Shown piece after piece: positions 10,073 to 19,537 of a DNA stretch of 64,000 nt (positions are counted from its first letter, which is position 1; each line of letters starts with the position of its first letter). The stretch covers positions 31,867 through 95,866 of the forward strand of contig CALDSR010000051.1 of NCBI GenBank assembly GCA_937924505.1, written 5' to 3'. This stretch comes from an uncultured Granulosicoccus sp. GTDB taxonomy: Bacteria > Pseudomonadota > Gammaproteobacteria > Granulosicoccales > Granulosicoccaceae. The position numbers and the translations under genes were made by a program. A model generated the notes under the pieces. That model searched no databases. It worked only from the letters and a program-made list of their open reading frames with translations, and was not told where the DNA came from.

Positions 10073-10873
10073 TTAATCAAGAAAGCGGCAATATACGCGA
10101 AAAAATGCGTGCTGAATCCGACCGTATGGCGTTCGAGGTATCTTTTTGTAGTTCTGTTTTTTCAGCTCTTCTTGTTTTTGAATATATTGATAAAGTTCTA
10201 TATCCAGCGCGCATATCTCCTCGATAGCTGCCAATGTAGATTTGTCGGGAGATGCTCCGCGCTGGCCTTTATTGTGTGAGGCGGTTGTATTTTTACGTTT
10301 CAAGGCAAATCGCGGGTAGCCGAGCCCGAGATCCTGAAAGAGCATTTCAGTGGACTGAAAGAAATCTTCAGTCAATCCGACGTTTACTTTTCCGGAGGAG
10401 ATATTTTCCTTGGCTACGCTCAGCGCGTTGCGATCAAAGGATTTAACGCCGCTTAAAACTCTAATTTGTTCAAACGCGATTGCTGGGAAACGTTCGAGGT
10501 ATTCCACAGCGGAATGGTTCTGGGCAAATTCTACCGCCTCACCCAATGGATGAGTATTGGCATCTTTAGATCTCGTGTAGCGATAGTGAGACAGAACTCG
10601 TGACACAGGATCTCGAACCATCGAAAAATAGACGCAATCTCGGGGTAGAAATTGGTGGATTCCGTAGTCAATGTGCCCAGACAGGCATTTAACCGAGTCA
10701 CCTATTCCTGCGGCCTGATCTGCTAGTGGTCTGGCGCAGTCAGCAGGCTTATAGATTTGAGTGATTGAGTCAGCCGGAAATTTATGCCTGAGAAGATGAG
10801 ACAAGGAAGTGCCGGCTGTCTTTGGAATGTGCAGAAATACGATCAGCGAATCTTGATTCGTGTTTTGCTTCAA
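10073..10873 (-). CDS. sulfotransferase family protein
   Basis: PAPS-dependent sulfotransferase fold, of the family that includes heparan sulfate 2-O-sulfotransferases and bacterial homologues. The 5'-phosphosulfate loop is FLHIPKTAGTSL (about residues 13-24) and the 3'-phosphate site is SMVRDPVSRVLSHY (about 84-97). No signal peptide or membrane helix is seen, so it should act in the cytoplasm, perhaps on a glycan or lipid precursor. The only plausible start is the TTG at 10873, because the P-loop begins soon after; this is a weak point of the model. Neighbours are unrelated, so no acceptor can be suggested. Confidence 0.82.
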   Translation of the reverse strand: MKQNTNQDSLIVFLHIPKTAGTSLSHLLRHKFPADSITQIYKPADCARPLADQAAGIGDSVKCLSGHIDYGIHQFLPRDCVYFSMVRDPVSRVLSHYRYTRSKDANTHPLGEAVEFAQNHSAVEYLERFPAIAFEQIRVLSGVKSFDRNALSVAKENISSGKVNVGLTEDFFQSTEMLFQDLGLGYPRFALKRKNTTASHNKGQRGASPDKSTLAAIEEICALDIELYQYIQKQEELKKQNYKKIPRTPYGRIQHAFFRVYCRFLD

Positions 10874-10951
10874 TGCCTAAAATTCCTGAATTTATATCGA
10901 TCATTCAATATGGGGAGTAGGATAGCAGTGTGGAGATTGAAATGTTAAAAC

Positions 10952-11554
10952 TTAGAAGTCTATGCCTTGCTGAGCGTTGATACCTTGTTGAAAGGGATGT
11001 TTTATTTCACGCATTTCCGATACGAGATCTGCGTAGTCAATCAATTCAGGCTTTGCGTCGCGGCCAGTGAGAATGACATTTGTACGTTTCGCGCGAGCTT
11101 CGAGGCCCGCTATTACTGCATGTACGTCCAGATAGCCGTATCGCAGAGCGATATTGATTTCGTCCAGAACAACAAGGTCATACTGATCGGAAGCGATCAC
11201 TCCACTGGCCTTCGTCAGTGCCGCATTGGCAGCTTTGGTGTCATTATCCAGATCTTGTGTGTCCCAGGTAAACCCGTCGCCCATTGTGTGCCAATGTACT
11301 TGCTCTGGAAATTTCTCGAAAAATTGTCGTTCCCCGGTGACCCAACTTCCCTTGATGAACTGTACTACGCAAACCTGTCGCCCCCAGCCTAAAGCTCTTG
11401 CCACAACGCCAAACGCTGAACTTGACTTTCCTTTGCCATTTCCGGTGTGCACCAACACCAGACCGCGATCAGGCTTCACATTGCGTGCGGTTTTTTCAGA
11501 TTGCGCAGCTTTTAATTTCTGCATCTCTGCTTTGTGAGTACTGGAATTGCTCAT
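10952..11554 (-). CDS. cobO: cob(I)yrinic acid a,c-diamide adenosyltransferase
   Basis: CobA/CobO/BtuR-type corrinoid adenosyltransferase, transferring the 5'-deoxyadenosyl group of ATP to Co(I) corrinoids in the cytoplasm. The P-loop is HTGNGKGKSSSA; VVQFIKGSW, VLDEINIALRYGYL and LTGRDAKPELI follow, and the C-terminal HPFQQGINAQQGIDF is diagnostic. The ATG at 11554 has GAGG seven bases upstream and gives 200 residues, the usual length; the frame is open further upstream without family similarity. It stands alone: no other cobalamin gene is in the window, and no B12 riboswitch consensus (AGCCAGGAGACC) was found in its leader, so it may serve salvage of imported corrinoids. Confidence 0.94.
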   Translation of the reverse strand: MSNSSTHKAEMQKLKAAQSEKTARNVKPDRGLVLVHTGNGKGKSSSAFGVVARALGWGRQVCVVQFIKGSWVTGERQFFEKFPEQVHWHTMGDGFTWDTQDLDNDTKAANAALTKASGVIASDQYDLVVLDEINIALRYGYLDVHAVIAGLEARAKRTNVILTGRDAKPELIDYADLVSEMREIKHPFQQGINAQQGIDF

Positions 11555-11781
11555 AAGAACCTCATTAAGATTGCACGCAGTGCTTGAGTTGCCCATTTTT
11601 TTCAACAATCTGTGCTTTGGATTGCCGATGAGGTGAAACGGAGCCGGGTGTCTATTGCTAAATTGATAATCAGAGTTATGTCTGTTCTTATACTTCTTGG
11701 GTTCAACAGTTAAGTGCACCTATCTGATCCTCTAGCAGTTGCAGCGACACCGATCCTTACCATGTCAGCGGTTCTCCAGAA

Positions 11782-12167
<386 letters not shown>

Positions 12168-12171
<4 letters not shown>

Positions 12172-12464
12172 TTGGCAGGCTCTTGAAAATTAATACCGTG
12201 AAATGCTGCCAGTTTGGATGTGTAATAGGTATTGCCGCCGAATTCGAGTAAGCGATTCCATTCCTGGTTTAATGCAGCTTCCCGTTGTTCGCGTGTCATC
12301 GGAAAATTGTCAATGTAGCGCTCAGAGTCGGCCTTGTAGGTATCGCGATTTGATTGTAAGCGAAGGCTGATGCAGAATTGGTTGAGGTGAAACTCCCGCG
12401 TCGCCTGATCACTATCAAACACAATGGTGCCAGGGATGTCGCTGTAGAGCTTTTTGTCAACCAT
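12168..12464 (-). pseudogene. ligA: truncated protocatechuate 4,5-dioxygenase alpha subunit (ligA)
   Basis: 98 codons resemble the small LigA subunit: DIPGTIVFDSDQA, HLNQFCISLR, RYKAD-type spacing before RYIDNF, then GGNTYYTSKLAAFHG. LigA normally continues for some 30-40 residues with a conserved EEY..M segment; here the protein stops directly after GINFQEPAK, where ligB sequence begins. I infer one deletion that removed the end of ligA and the first half of ligB, leaving the junction near 12168-12171. A small LigA-fold protein may still be made, but without a catalytic partner in this window. Confidence 0.75.
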
Positions 12465-12735
12465 TTTCGTTAAATTCTCGTGCCGACCATACCGTTTGAC
12501 GCACGAATTCCCCTGCCGTAAATATAGGCAGGCTATAGTGAATCGCGTGGCCCATCAACACAGAAATTTAGCATAATTGCTTACAAACATGTCTTGTGAA
12601 TCAACTTGGGTGTATGCGGGAGAGTCCACTACGCAACCGGTTTTAGATACACATGTGCATTAAATTCTGCCAGAGCACTTGACTGTATAATTGGAATTCA
12701 GGCTCATTGAGTTTTGTGGATGCAATTTTTTCACT

Positions 12736-13494
12736 ATGATGAACGAGAATAATGACTTGGAGTACCCTACGGCCAACGGCTATCTGACTGAAACTGTTCA
12801 ACGTAAATACATTCAGAATGCGATTGGCAAAGGGGTGCTCCCAAAAGATGCACACAGAATGCCGCATATTATTTCGTTGAACGCACCTAATGACGTGAGT
12901 TCGCCGATCCAGTTCTGGCAGTTGTACTCAGTGCTTGGTCCAGAGCGGATTATTGGAATCGTGCGGAATTTTTATCAGCGGGTTTTCGCTGACGAGCCGT
13001 GGTTTACCAGTGTGTTTGAGAAGGTAGGTGGACTGGAGCATCACGTCAGGACGCAGAGCTCGATGTGGATAGATGTCATGGGGGGCGGCCTGGCATATCA
13101 CGGTGGCGAATATCGACTTAGTTTTCACCATACCCACAACGCCCTACAGCTGATGAATCAGAAAGGGGCGGACCGTTGGGTAAAACTGATGGTGGATACC
13201 TTGAACGATGATGCACTTGACCTGAACAACGATCCACGAATTAATCGTGCGATTCACACATTTTTGACTCACTTTATCGACAAATACGCGAAGGAATTTG
13301 CGTTTGAAAACTCCACAGATATCGGCCCATCAGTTCAAGCTGTAAAGCGTAGGTTCAACTTGTTGAATATGACGAGTGATGCTATTGAGGCATTGTCTGA
13401 GCAAGAACTGCGCGAAGCGCTTGTCGCGCGCGGTGTCGATGTGAGCGGCTATCGCGAAAAACAGGAATTGGTGAATCACGCTTTACGATTGTGA
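12736..13494 (+). CDS. truncated-haemoglobin-like globin with SAP-like C-terminus
   Basis: Predicted haem protein. Residues about 60-190 read as a bacterial globin: NFYQRVFADEPWF, GGLEHHVRTQSSMW, MGGGLAYHGGEYRLSFHHTHNAL with candidate proximal histidines 131-134, and DRWVKLM. It carries a 60-residue N-terminal extension and a C-terminal tail (about 218-252) with LSEQELREALVARGVDVSGYREKQELVNHAL, which resembles an SAP helix-extension-helix motif. I start at the ATG at 12736 (a second ATG follows at once); a TTG at 12691 is less likely. The ribosome-binding site is weak. It diverges from the ligA relic. Oxygen or NO handling is inferred only from the fold. Confidence 0.72.
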   Translation: MMNENNDLEYPTANGYLTETVQRKYIQNAIGKGVLPKDAHRMPHIISLNAPNDVSSPIQFWQLYSVLGPERIIGIVRNFYQRVFADEPWFTSVFEKVGGLEHHVRTQSSMWIDVMGGGLAYHGGEYRLSFHHTHNALQLMNQKGADRWVKLMVDTLNDDALDLNNDPRINRAIHTFLTHFIDKYAKEFAFENSTDIGPSVQAVKRRFNLLNMTSDAIEALSEQELREALVARGVDVSGYREKQELVNHALRL

Positions 13495-13515
13495 TTCACG
13501 ATCCTTACTAGTTTA

Positions 13516-13764
13516 CTAGCGTCGCCAAAAGGGTTTTTTGATTTCAGCCAGAGCGACTTCAGTGCTGAGTCCAAGGTCATGATGTAACCGCTTCGGATCG
13601 CCAAGCAGAAGGGTGTGGAGCTGCTTGCGGGTTCTGTATCTTTGTAACCAGATTCTCCACAGGGAATCAATGTGTTCAGCTCCTTGCTGGAGCGCTTTGC
13701 TGTTTTCCAGCAAGTTGGACTGTTCCATGTTCTTAATGCTTTGCAGGTAGGAAAATACCAGCAT
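13516..13764 (-). CDS. DUF1127 small basic protein
   Basis: 82 residues (70 if the ATG at 13728 is used). The C-terminal half fits DUF1127: a basic helix LWRIWLQRYRTRKQLHTLL, then LGDPKRLHHDLGLSTEVALAEIKKPFWRR. Members are small arginine-rich proteins; some alphaproteobacterial ones influence RNA turnover and phosphate or stress responses, but no function can be assigned here. It is convergent with the globin gene and divergent from the MocR regulator, with about 140 bases between the divergent starts, which suggests that the regulator controls it. Confidence 0.75.
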   Translation of the reverse strand: MLVFSYLQSIKNMEQSNLLENSKALQQGAEHIDSLWRIWLQRYRTRKQLHTLLLGDPKRLHHDLGLSTEVALAEIKKPFWRR

Positions 13765-13903
13765 AGAAAGCCTGAGGCCCTCGTGGCAGAGGCAAAAATT
13801 AATTCATTACGGCTAAACAGTGGGGTGACTTGGCAATCTGCTATGGTGAGTTTCGTGAAATTTTGTACTCTAAACACGATATTATTATTGTTATAGTGCA
13901 CAG

Positions 13904-15328
13904 ATGAGAGTTGACACGCCAAAGTACCGGCAACTGGCTGAGCAGACGCAACGCCATCTAGAAGCTACCGGTAATGTGGGTGATCGCTTGCTATCACTGC
14001 GTGATTTTGCGTCACGTGAGGGTGTCAGCATGAGCACCGCGTTACGCGTTTATGAAGAGCTTGAGCGTAACGGGATTGTCGAATCGCGTCAGCGATCGGG
14101 GTATTTCTTGCGACGCTCTGCGTTGTGTCAGGTGGCGCTGCCAACTGCCTCACGCGAAATCCCCGTTGCGCGGAATGAACAGGAACTGATCGATGGCCTG
14201 AGAAGCAGTGCCTGGCATGCGCACCGATTTACCGCTTTTTTTGCCAGCGGGACCCCGGATACAACATTGGCAGGTGCGCGGGAACTAGGACGCACGATAC
14301 GCCGCGTTGCGCGCCGGGAGCTGGAAAATTACGGCTCGATAGAAGGAGACGTACTGCTACGACAAGAGATCGTTAGTCGTTATGTGAAAGCTGGCATGGA
14401 TATGGACGCTGATGAATTGATCATTACCAGCGGAGCGCAAGAAGCCTTGTTTATCAGTATAAACATACTGACAAACCCTGGTGATCTGATCGCGGTCGAG
14501 TCGCCTACCTACCATGGACTAATCAGTGCGATAAAACAGAGTGGCCGCAAGATGGTCGAAATCCCGACAGATTCGGCAACGGGTATCAACTTACCAGCGC
14601 TGGGGCTGGCTCTCGCCGAACTATCGGTCAAAGCGATTGTGGTCAGTAGCTCTGTACAAAATCCACTCGGATGCAGCATGAATGACGAGAGTCGCCAGCA
14701 GTTGGTAGCTTTGGCTAATGCTAACGATGTCGTCGTGGTTGAGGATGATACCCACGGTGAGTTACTTTACGCTCGTCAGCGACAACGGACCTTGGCAGCG
14801 TTCGACACAGAGGATCGTGTTCTCGTTTGTGGTTCTTTCAGTAAAACTCTCGCCCCTGAACTTCGTGTTGGCTGGCTGAAAACAACGAGAGCGCGCCAAG
14901 CTGCGTTGGATTTTAAAAGAGCGGTGTCGGCTCGCTCGATCCTGTTGCCGCAACAAGCAATCGCTCGGCACATGGCAGAAGGGCATTATGATCGTCACAT
15001 TCGACTGTCGCGTGATACCTATGCCAAGCGTGGGCGTTCACTACGTTCTGATATAGCGCGATTTTTTCCAACTCACACTCGCATCTCACAACCGACAGGC
15101 GGCTTTCAGATGTGGATAGAACTACCATCTGAATACAGCGCTATGGCATTGGCGGAATATGCACTCAGTCAAGGTATCGTAATTGCACCGGGGCGGTTGT
15201 TTTCGCACCGTGGTCACTACGGACACTGTCTGCGCCTGTGTTTTTCCAAGTATCAGGACGAAAATCGGAGTTCGATTGAACTGATGGGTAAGTGGCTGTC
15301 AGATAATCCCTTGGCAGCGTGCGCGTAG
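13904..15328 (+). CDS. MocR-family (GntR wHTH + aminotransferase-like) transcriptional regulator
   Basis: Chimeric regulator: an N-terminal GntR winged helix (residues about 5-70, LLSLRDFASREGVSMSTALRVYEEL) joined to a fold-type I aminotransferase-like domain that binds pyridoxal phosphate. The PLP lysine lies in CGSFSKTLAPELRVGW; EDDTHGELL and GSFSK positions look intact, as does the arginine in CLRLCFSKY. At 474 residues it has the normal length. It probably recognises a PLP-linked amino compound and regulates the divergent DUF1127 gene or itself; the target is inferred only from arrangement. The gene ends 13 bases from the convergent glutamate dehydrogenase gene, and a 7-bp inverted repeat GCGCGTA/TACGCGC spans both stop codons. 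Confidence 0.92.
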   Translation: MRVDTPKYRQLAEQTQRHLEATGNVGDRLLSLRDFASREGVSMSTALRVYEELERNGIVESRQRSGYFLRRSALCQVALPTASREIPVARNEQELIDGLRSSAWHAHRFTAFFASGTPDTTLAGARELGRTIRRVARRELENYGSIEGDVLLRQEIVSRYVKAGMDMDADELIITSGAQEALFISINILTNPGDLIAVESPTYHGLISAIKQSGRKMVEIPTDSATGINLPALGLALAELSVKAIVVSSSVQNPLGCSMNDESRQQLVALANANDVVVVEDDTHGELLYARQRQRTLAAFDTEDRVLVCGSFSKTLAPELRVGWLKTTRARQAALDFKRAVSARSILLPQQAIARHMAEGHYDRHIRLSRDTYAKRGRSLRSDIARFFPTHTRISQPTGGFQMWIELPSEYSAMALAEYALSQGIVIAPGRLFSHRGHYGHCLRLCFSKYQDENRSSIELMGKWLSDNPLAACA

Positions 15329-15341
15329 CAGCAAGATTCAG

Positions 15342-18332
15342 TCAGGTCGTTACGCGCTCTAATTGAGCTTCGATAATGTCCGCATAGAAGCTTGTATCGT
15401 CGCCCGCATACACCAATCCAGATGCAAGCTTGCTGGCCAGAATCGCGTACTTGACCTTTTCCGGTAAATGGGTTTGAAGTCGTGGCCCAAATTCATCAGA
15501 ATTTTTAATCATATCGGGCATATGTGCAAGCATGGCTTTTTGCTGTTTGGGCAAATTTATCTCGTCAGGGCTCGCTTCGAAATAGTCGAACATACGAGCA
15601 TAATGATTGTTGATTTCTTGGCTTAACAAGCTTGAAATTTCGGTGTATGTCTCACAGCCATCCAATTCTCTGTATTTACGAATCACGGACCTGGCTTCCA
15701 CTTCGGCCATTTGATTCAGGATTTGAATGACATCACGCACGTATTCATCTTTATGCGCCAAAAATTCATCATCAGAAAATACCAAATTGGCAATAATTTC
15801 ATATGACGAGGATATTACGCCGCATTTGTTCGCTGATGCATCACGCATGATAACCACACCTCTTTGCTGCAAGATTTGCCGTGCCGCGGGGGTGATAAAT
15901 GAATTGGCGCCTTCGACAATGACCTTGGAGCTCGCAATTCCTTGCTCATTGAAATAGTGCTCAACATTATTTTCGTTAATTGTTTCTGGTCTGCCACCAG
16001 CTGGAATGAATAGATCGGTTTCCACATCAAACAAAATATTGTTAAACGCCTTGTTGAATTTATCTGTAGATATCCAATCCTCTTTCAATCCAGATTCAGT
16101 CATTGTGAGCTTTTTGTATACATCGCTGATGCCGTCCTTTCGAGTTTGCATGCGATACAAGATAAATCCCCCTGGGTGTAAGGCTTCGGGGTTGTAGGCC
16201 TCTACATCGTCTTGTAGTACGATCTTCGATAGAGCGCTTTTATCCAGACCGTCTGGATCAAATAATGCACCTGTGCCATCTACTATAAGCTTGATGGCAA
16301 CCTTAGGGCAGCGCTCCAACAACAAACGCATGCCATTCCCGGCAACATCACCGTTTGGACCACCGGTGAACTTGACGCTGAATGATTGGGTGTGCATGTC
16401 TGTCCCGAGTTCCTGCATTATTACTTCAGCAAACCGAATGACTCCAATAGATGTCACTCCATACTCTTTATGATTTATGCCTATTTTCTTACTTGACATT
16501 ATGCCCTTGCCAAGTAGATAGCCCCGCCGTTCAGCCAGCTTGGCCATTCGTTCTATCATGACGTTGTGCATGTTCTCGTCTGGACCAAGTTCAATCGGCT
16601 CTTCCTGACCGTAATAATCGACTACACGCGAATCTTTTGCTCGACCGTTCTCATCGGTTACAAACAAGTCCAAAAAGGCGTTCGCAAAGGCGTGTTGCAT
16701 TTTGTAGAGATATTGATCCCGCTGTTCATGGGTAGTGCGGGGATCGATCGATAGAATGGCGACCATTTTCGATCCACCCTCGTAGATATCCTTGTTTTTC
16801 AAATGTTGAGTATGGGCCAGCACATAGTTTTCCTTGAATAGTGTGCTCGCATTGTTGGCATAGTCATCACTGCTTTGCGTGATTACGGTTCGCCATCCTC
16901 CGCGAGCAATATCGGAGAATCCGATATGGTAGCCACTGCCGCGCCGGCCATAAAAAAACGTTATACGGAAGGGTCTTTGCGTTGGTAGGTCATCGGTGAA
17001 TTCTGGCCCAAGTTCCTCCAGATAGTGTGGGTCTAGACGAAAACTCAAAGCGTGTTTTTCGGTGACGAAAAAATTGCTTTTCAAACAATATTTTATAAAT
17101 GATAAGGCGCAACGAAATACTACTCGTCTCAGATTATCCAGTATTCGTCGGCCTGAATTAAAATTTTCGACAAGATCTGTCACTTGTTCCAGCTTCAGGG
17201 CGTACGCATTTTCTCTGTCTTTCTGGGTTGGGTCGAAGCGTGTGTAGAATAGTTCCACCAGTTGCATACTGATGCTGGGATTATTATGAAACGAACGAGC
17301 GATATTATCTCTTTCGTAAATCTCCGGCGCGTTGTGTGCCAGATTGGTATGGCAAAAGCTAATCAAGGCGGAAATCAATGTTGTATCTGGTCCACTCATA
17401 ATGCCACTTTTTATAAGTGTCGAATAACTGGGTGCTGTAGTAGAGGTGATCTGCGTACTGTATAGCTCTTGCTTTAACTTTGCGTACAACGCCGAGTTCT
17501 CGCCGAGTTCTGAATTGTCATTGGGCTTAACGTAGAAGGTCGCTAAGAAATAGGGGGTTAAGCCGTTGACTACACGGAGGTGGTAGGCTCGCTTCACGCC
17601 GATATCCAGGCGTTGAAATACTTCTAGTACTTGGGGCAGAAAGCCGGCATGCGGTGGATTGGTTACCCCAAATGAAATACGGTTTTCACTAAACTCAGTA
17701 GGTTCTACCTTGAGATGTATGCCACTGTTTATTTGAGTTTCAATGTAAATTCTCATGACTCGGGCCACTCGTTCAGGTGGTGAGTTCAAGACATAGTCCA
17801 TATTACTGATACCAAAAACTGACATGACACCGTCTATGCGTTTGTCACTAATTTTTGGAAAATCCTTTTTTACAAAAACTGCAATCTCGTCTCTTATTTT
17901 GGCGGGGATTATTGAATGCCCGGTATTTTCATCAATCGGCTCGTCGGGCATGTCAAAATCACATCGAATAACTTCCAATTCAATATCAATATCGGGAAGT
18001 GGATTGAAGGATGTCGTGATTTCCGCATAGCTTAGAGGCTTGTCTGGCAGGTCTTGTATCGTCCGGTAGGTCGATCCGGCGGTTGAGAGTTGTGCGATTA
18101 TCAACACCTCTTCGCGATCAACTAATGTCACTTTTTCTAAGGAGCCTATTTTGTCTAGGCTCATTGTCAACAAGGTAAGTGCGTCAATTTCATCCTTGTT
18201 CAGATTCAGGAAATAGGGGCTCATCTCCTGTTGTATCCAGTCAAGATTCACGTCCGCCTGAGAGCGATACTCGGCGATATTTTGTTGGATCGAGTTGACA
18301 ACCGAGACGCTCGAATTGGACATAATTGACAT
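15342..18332 (-). CDS. NAD-specific glutamate dehydrogenase, about 115-kDa class
   Basis: Large cytosolic enzyme converting L-glutamate and NAD to 2-oxoglutarate and ammonium. The 996 residues place it in the class of about 1000-residue enzymes, between the 50-kDa hexameric and 180-kDa types. An N-terminal regulatory half of some 450 residues is followed by the catalytic core: FSDIARGGWRTV, EGGSKMVAIL, LGPDENM, KEYGVTSIGV, and the coenzyme-binding KFTGGPNGDVAGNG with VEGANSFITP further on. Start is the first ATG at 18332 (MSIMSNSS). It is monocistronic by position. Role: glutamate catabolism, which would fit the amino-compound regulator next door, though no link is shown. Confidence 0.92.
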   Translation of the reverse strand: MSIMSNSSVSVVNSIQQNIAEYRSQADVNLDWIQQEMSPYFLNLNKDEIDALTLLTMSLDKIGSLEKVTLVDREEVLIIAQLSTAGSTYRTIQDLPDKPLSYAEITTSFNPLPDIDIELEVIRCDFDMPDEPIDENTGHSIIPAKIRDEIAVFVKKDFPKISDKRIDGVMSVFGISNMDYVLNSPPERVARVMRIYIETQINSGIHLKVEPTEFSENRISFGVTNPPHAGFLPQVLEVFQRLDIGVKRAYHLRVVNGLTPYFLATFYVKPNDNSELGENSALYAKLKQELYSTQITSTTAPSYSTLIKSGIMSGPDTTLISALISFCHTNLAHNAPEIYERDNIARSFHNNPSISMQLVELFYTRFDPTQKDRENAYALKLEQVTDLVENFNSGRRILDNLRRVVFRCALSFIKYCLKSNFFVTEKHALSFRLDPHYLEELGPEFTDDLPTQRPFRITFFYGRRGSGYHIGFSDIARGGWRTVITQSSDDYANNASTLFKENYVLAHTQHLKNKDIYEGGSKMVAILSIDPRTTHEQRDQYLYKMQHAFANAFLDLFVTDENGRAKDSRVVDYYGQEEPIELGPDENMHNVMIERMAKLAERRGYLLGKGIMSSKKIGINHKEYGVTSIGVIRFAEVIMQELGTDMHTQSFSVKFTGGPNGDVAGNGMRLLLERCPKVAIKLIVDGTGALFDPDGLDKSALSKIVLQDDVEAYNPEALHPGGFILYRMQTRKDGISDVYKKLTMTESGLKEDWISTDKFNKAFNNILFDVETDLFIPAGGRPETINENNVEHYFNEQGIASSKVIVEGANSFITPAARQILQQRGVVIMRDASANKCGVISSSYEIIANLVFSDDEFLAHKDEYVRDVIQILNQMAEVEARSVIRKYRELDGCETYTEISSLLSQEINNHYARMFDYFEASPDEINLPKQQKAMLAHMPDMIKNSDEFGPRLQTHLPEKVKYAILASKLASGLVYAGDDTSFYADIIEAQLERVTT

Positions 18333-18643
18333 TTCTCTGATTAGGTCTTTGCAGATTTGATATTTTGATCGCGAATTGCTATCTCACTAATTGGAAGATC
18401 AAGCGGTAACTGAAGTCTAATTAGAGAGCAATAAGACACGGTTCTTTATCCCAGCCTCAGGCCAGCCTCAGGTGTTTTCGCGTTCTATTACGTCGCTACT
18501 ACTTGACTCGAATCCAAAAAACGTGTTTTAGATCAGTATCAGAATTCTACATCACGAATGACGCCAAAACTGCATTTTTATCCGTGTTACATCCAGTTCG
18601 AAAAGTTAAAATGCCTTGAATAAAATGGTGGCTGAGTGGGACT

Positions 18644-19423
18644 ATGGCATTAGTAACATGTTTCACAAGAGATCCTGTGCAGCCTGATCAGACATTTGCT
18701 CTTTTGCATTTGGTATCTCTCACCGTAACGGCTGCGAGTAGAAATATTCTTGTATATTTTAGGTATACATTCAGCGATGACCTACGCGAATTCGTTTCAT
18801 GCGCTATCAGCGCTGCCTGGTTTCTGCTCTATTGCCAATTCTTAACGAAGTACTTTGAAATGCTTGCCATGCCCAGCAGCTTTGATATTTACCTGTCGTT
18901 AGATAGCGATGAAATTGCCTATCGATAAATGCTGTCTCGGGTACCACGTGAGTCAGAGCATTCCCATGTCTTTTGGATAATTTATCGATCAACTGACAGA
19001 GAACTTGCTATGACGCCCGATTTGGGGAAACGCTCGACTACCAGGTTCTGTCGCTCCTACAGTTCGAGCATTGATCTCAAGCTTGATCGTGTGATTTGTA
19101 AATTCCCAGCCCGGTGTCGTTTCGAGCATATGCGGCCACTGCTTTTTGGCCTTGAAAATGATCCTGATTAGGTTAACGATCTGGGCGCGGAGCCTGCATT
19201 CCTTGATCAGGTGGAGCGATTGAAAGAACCACATTTTAAAGGGACACGCCAGCACCATAATCGAATTACCCGTAGTGCGGAAATAGTCGAAAGAATGACT
19301 GATGACAAGGAGCCGCCGGGTATTCTGATTGCGTATGCCAATAAGGATGAACTTGACCAAGTTGGACGTTCTCTCTACCGGAACACGCAGATCGTTAGCG
19401 CGATTTTGATTTCAGGGCTCTAA
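18644..19423 (+). pseudogene. possible decayed gene: one frame of 260 codons with two internal stops
   Basis: The interval 18333-19537 holds no intact gene. In one rightward frame, however, 260 codons carry only two stops before the terminal one (TAA near 18926 and TAG near 19169), where about a dozen would be expected by chance. The translated segments include AMPSSFDIYLSLDSDEIAYR, CRFEHMRPLLFGLENDPD and DDKEPPGILIAYANKDELDQ. I do not recognise a family. Antisense frames are also fairly open, so this could be a compositional effect. It may be a pseudogene; no ribosome-binding site is seen at the first ATG. Confidence 0.3.
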
Positions 19424-19537
19424 ATAGGCACTGCAATCAGTACCTTCAGCTTTTAGCTTCGCCGTGTAGTTAGCGCGAGAGATTGGGTGTGCATGGTCTG
19501 GACAAATTGTTTTTGTCTGAATTGGATAGTCAAGTGT

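Noticed and set aside
11555..11781. Cobalamin riboswitch upstream of cobO
   Set aside because: Neither the B12-box consensus nor the flanking conserved segments could be found on the minus strand in this leader.
15321..15357. Inverted repeat GCGCGTA/TACGCGC spanning two convergent stop codons as a bidirectional terminator
   Set aside because: Only 7 bp with a 23-base loop and no T-run on either strand.
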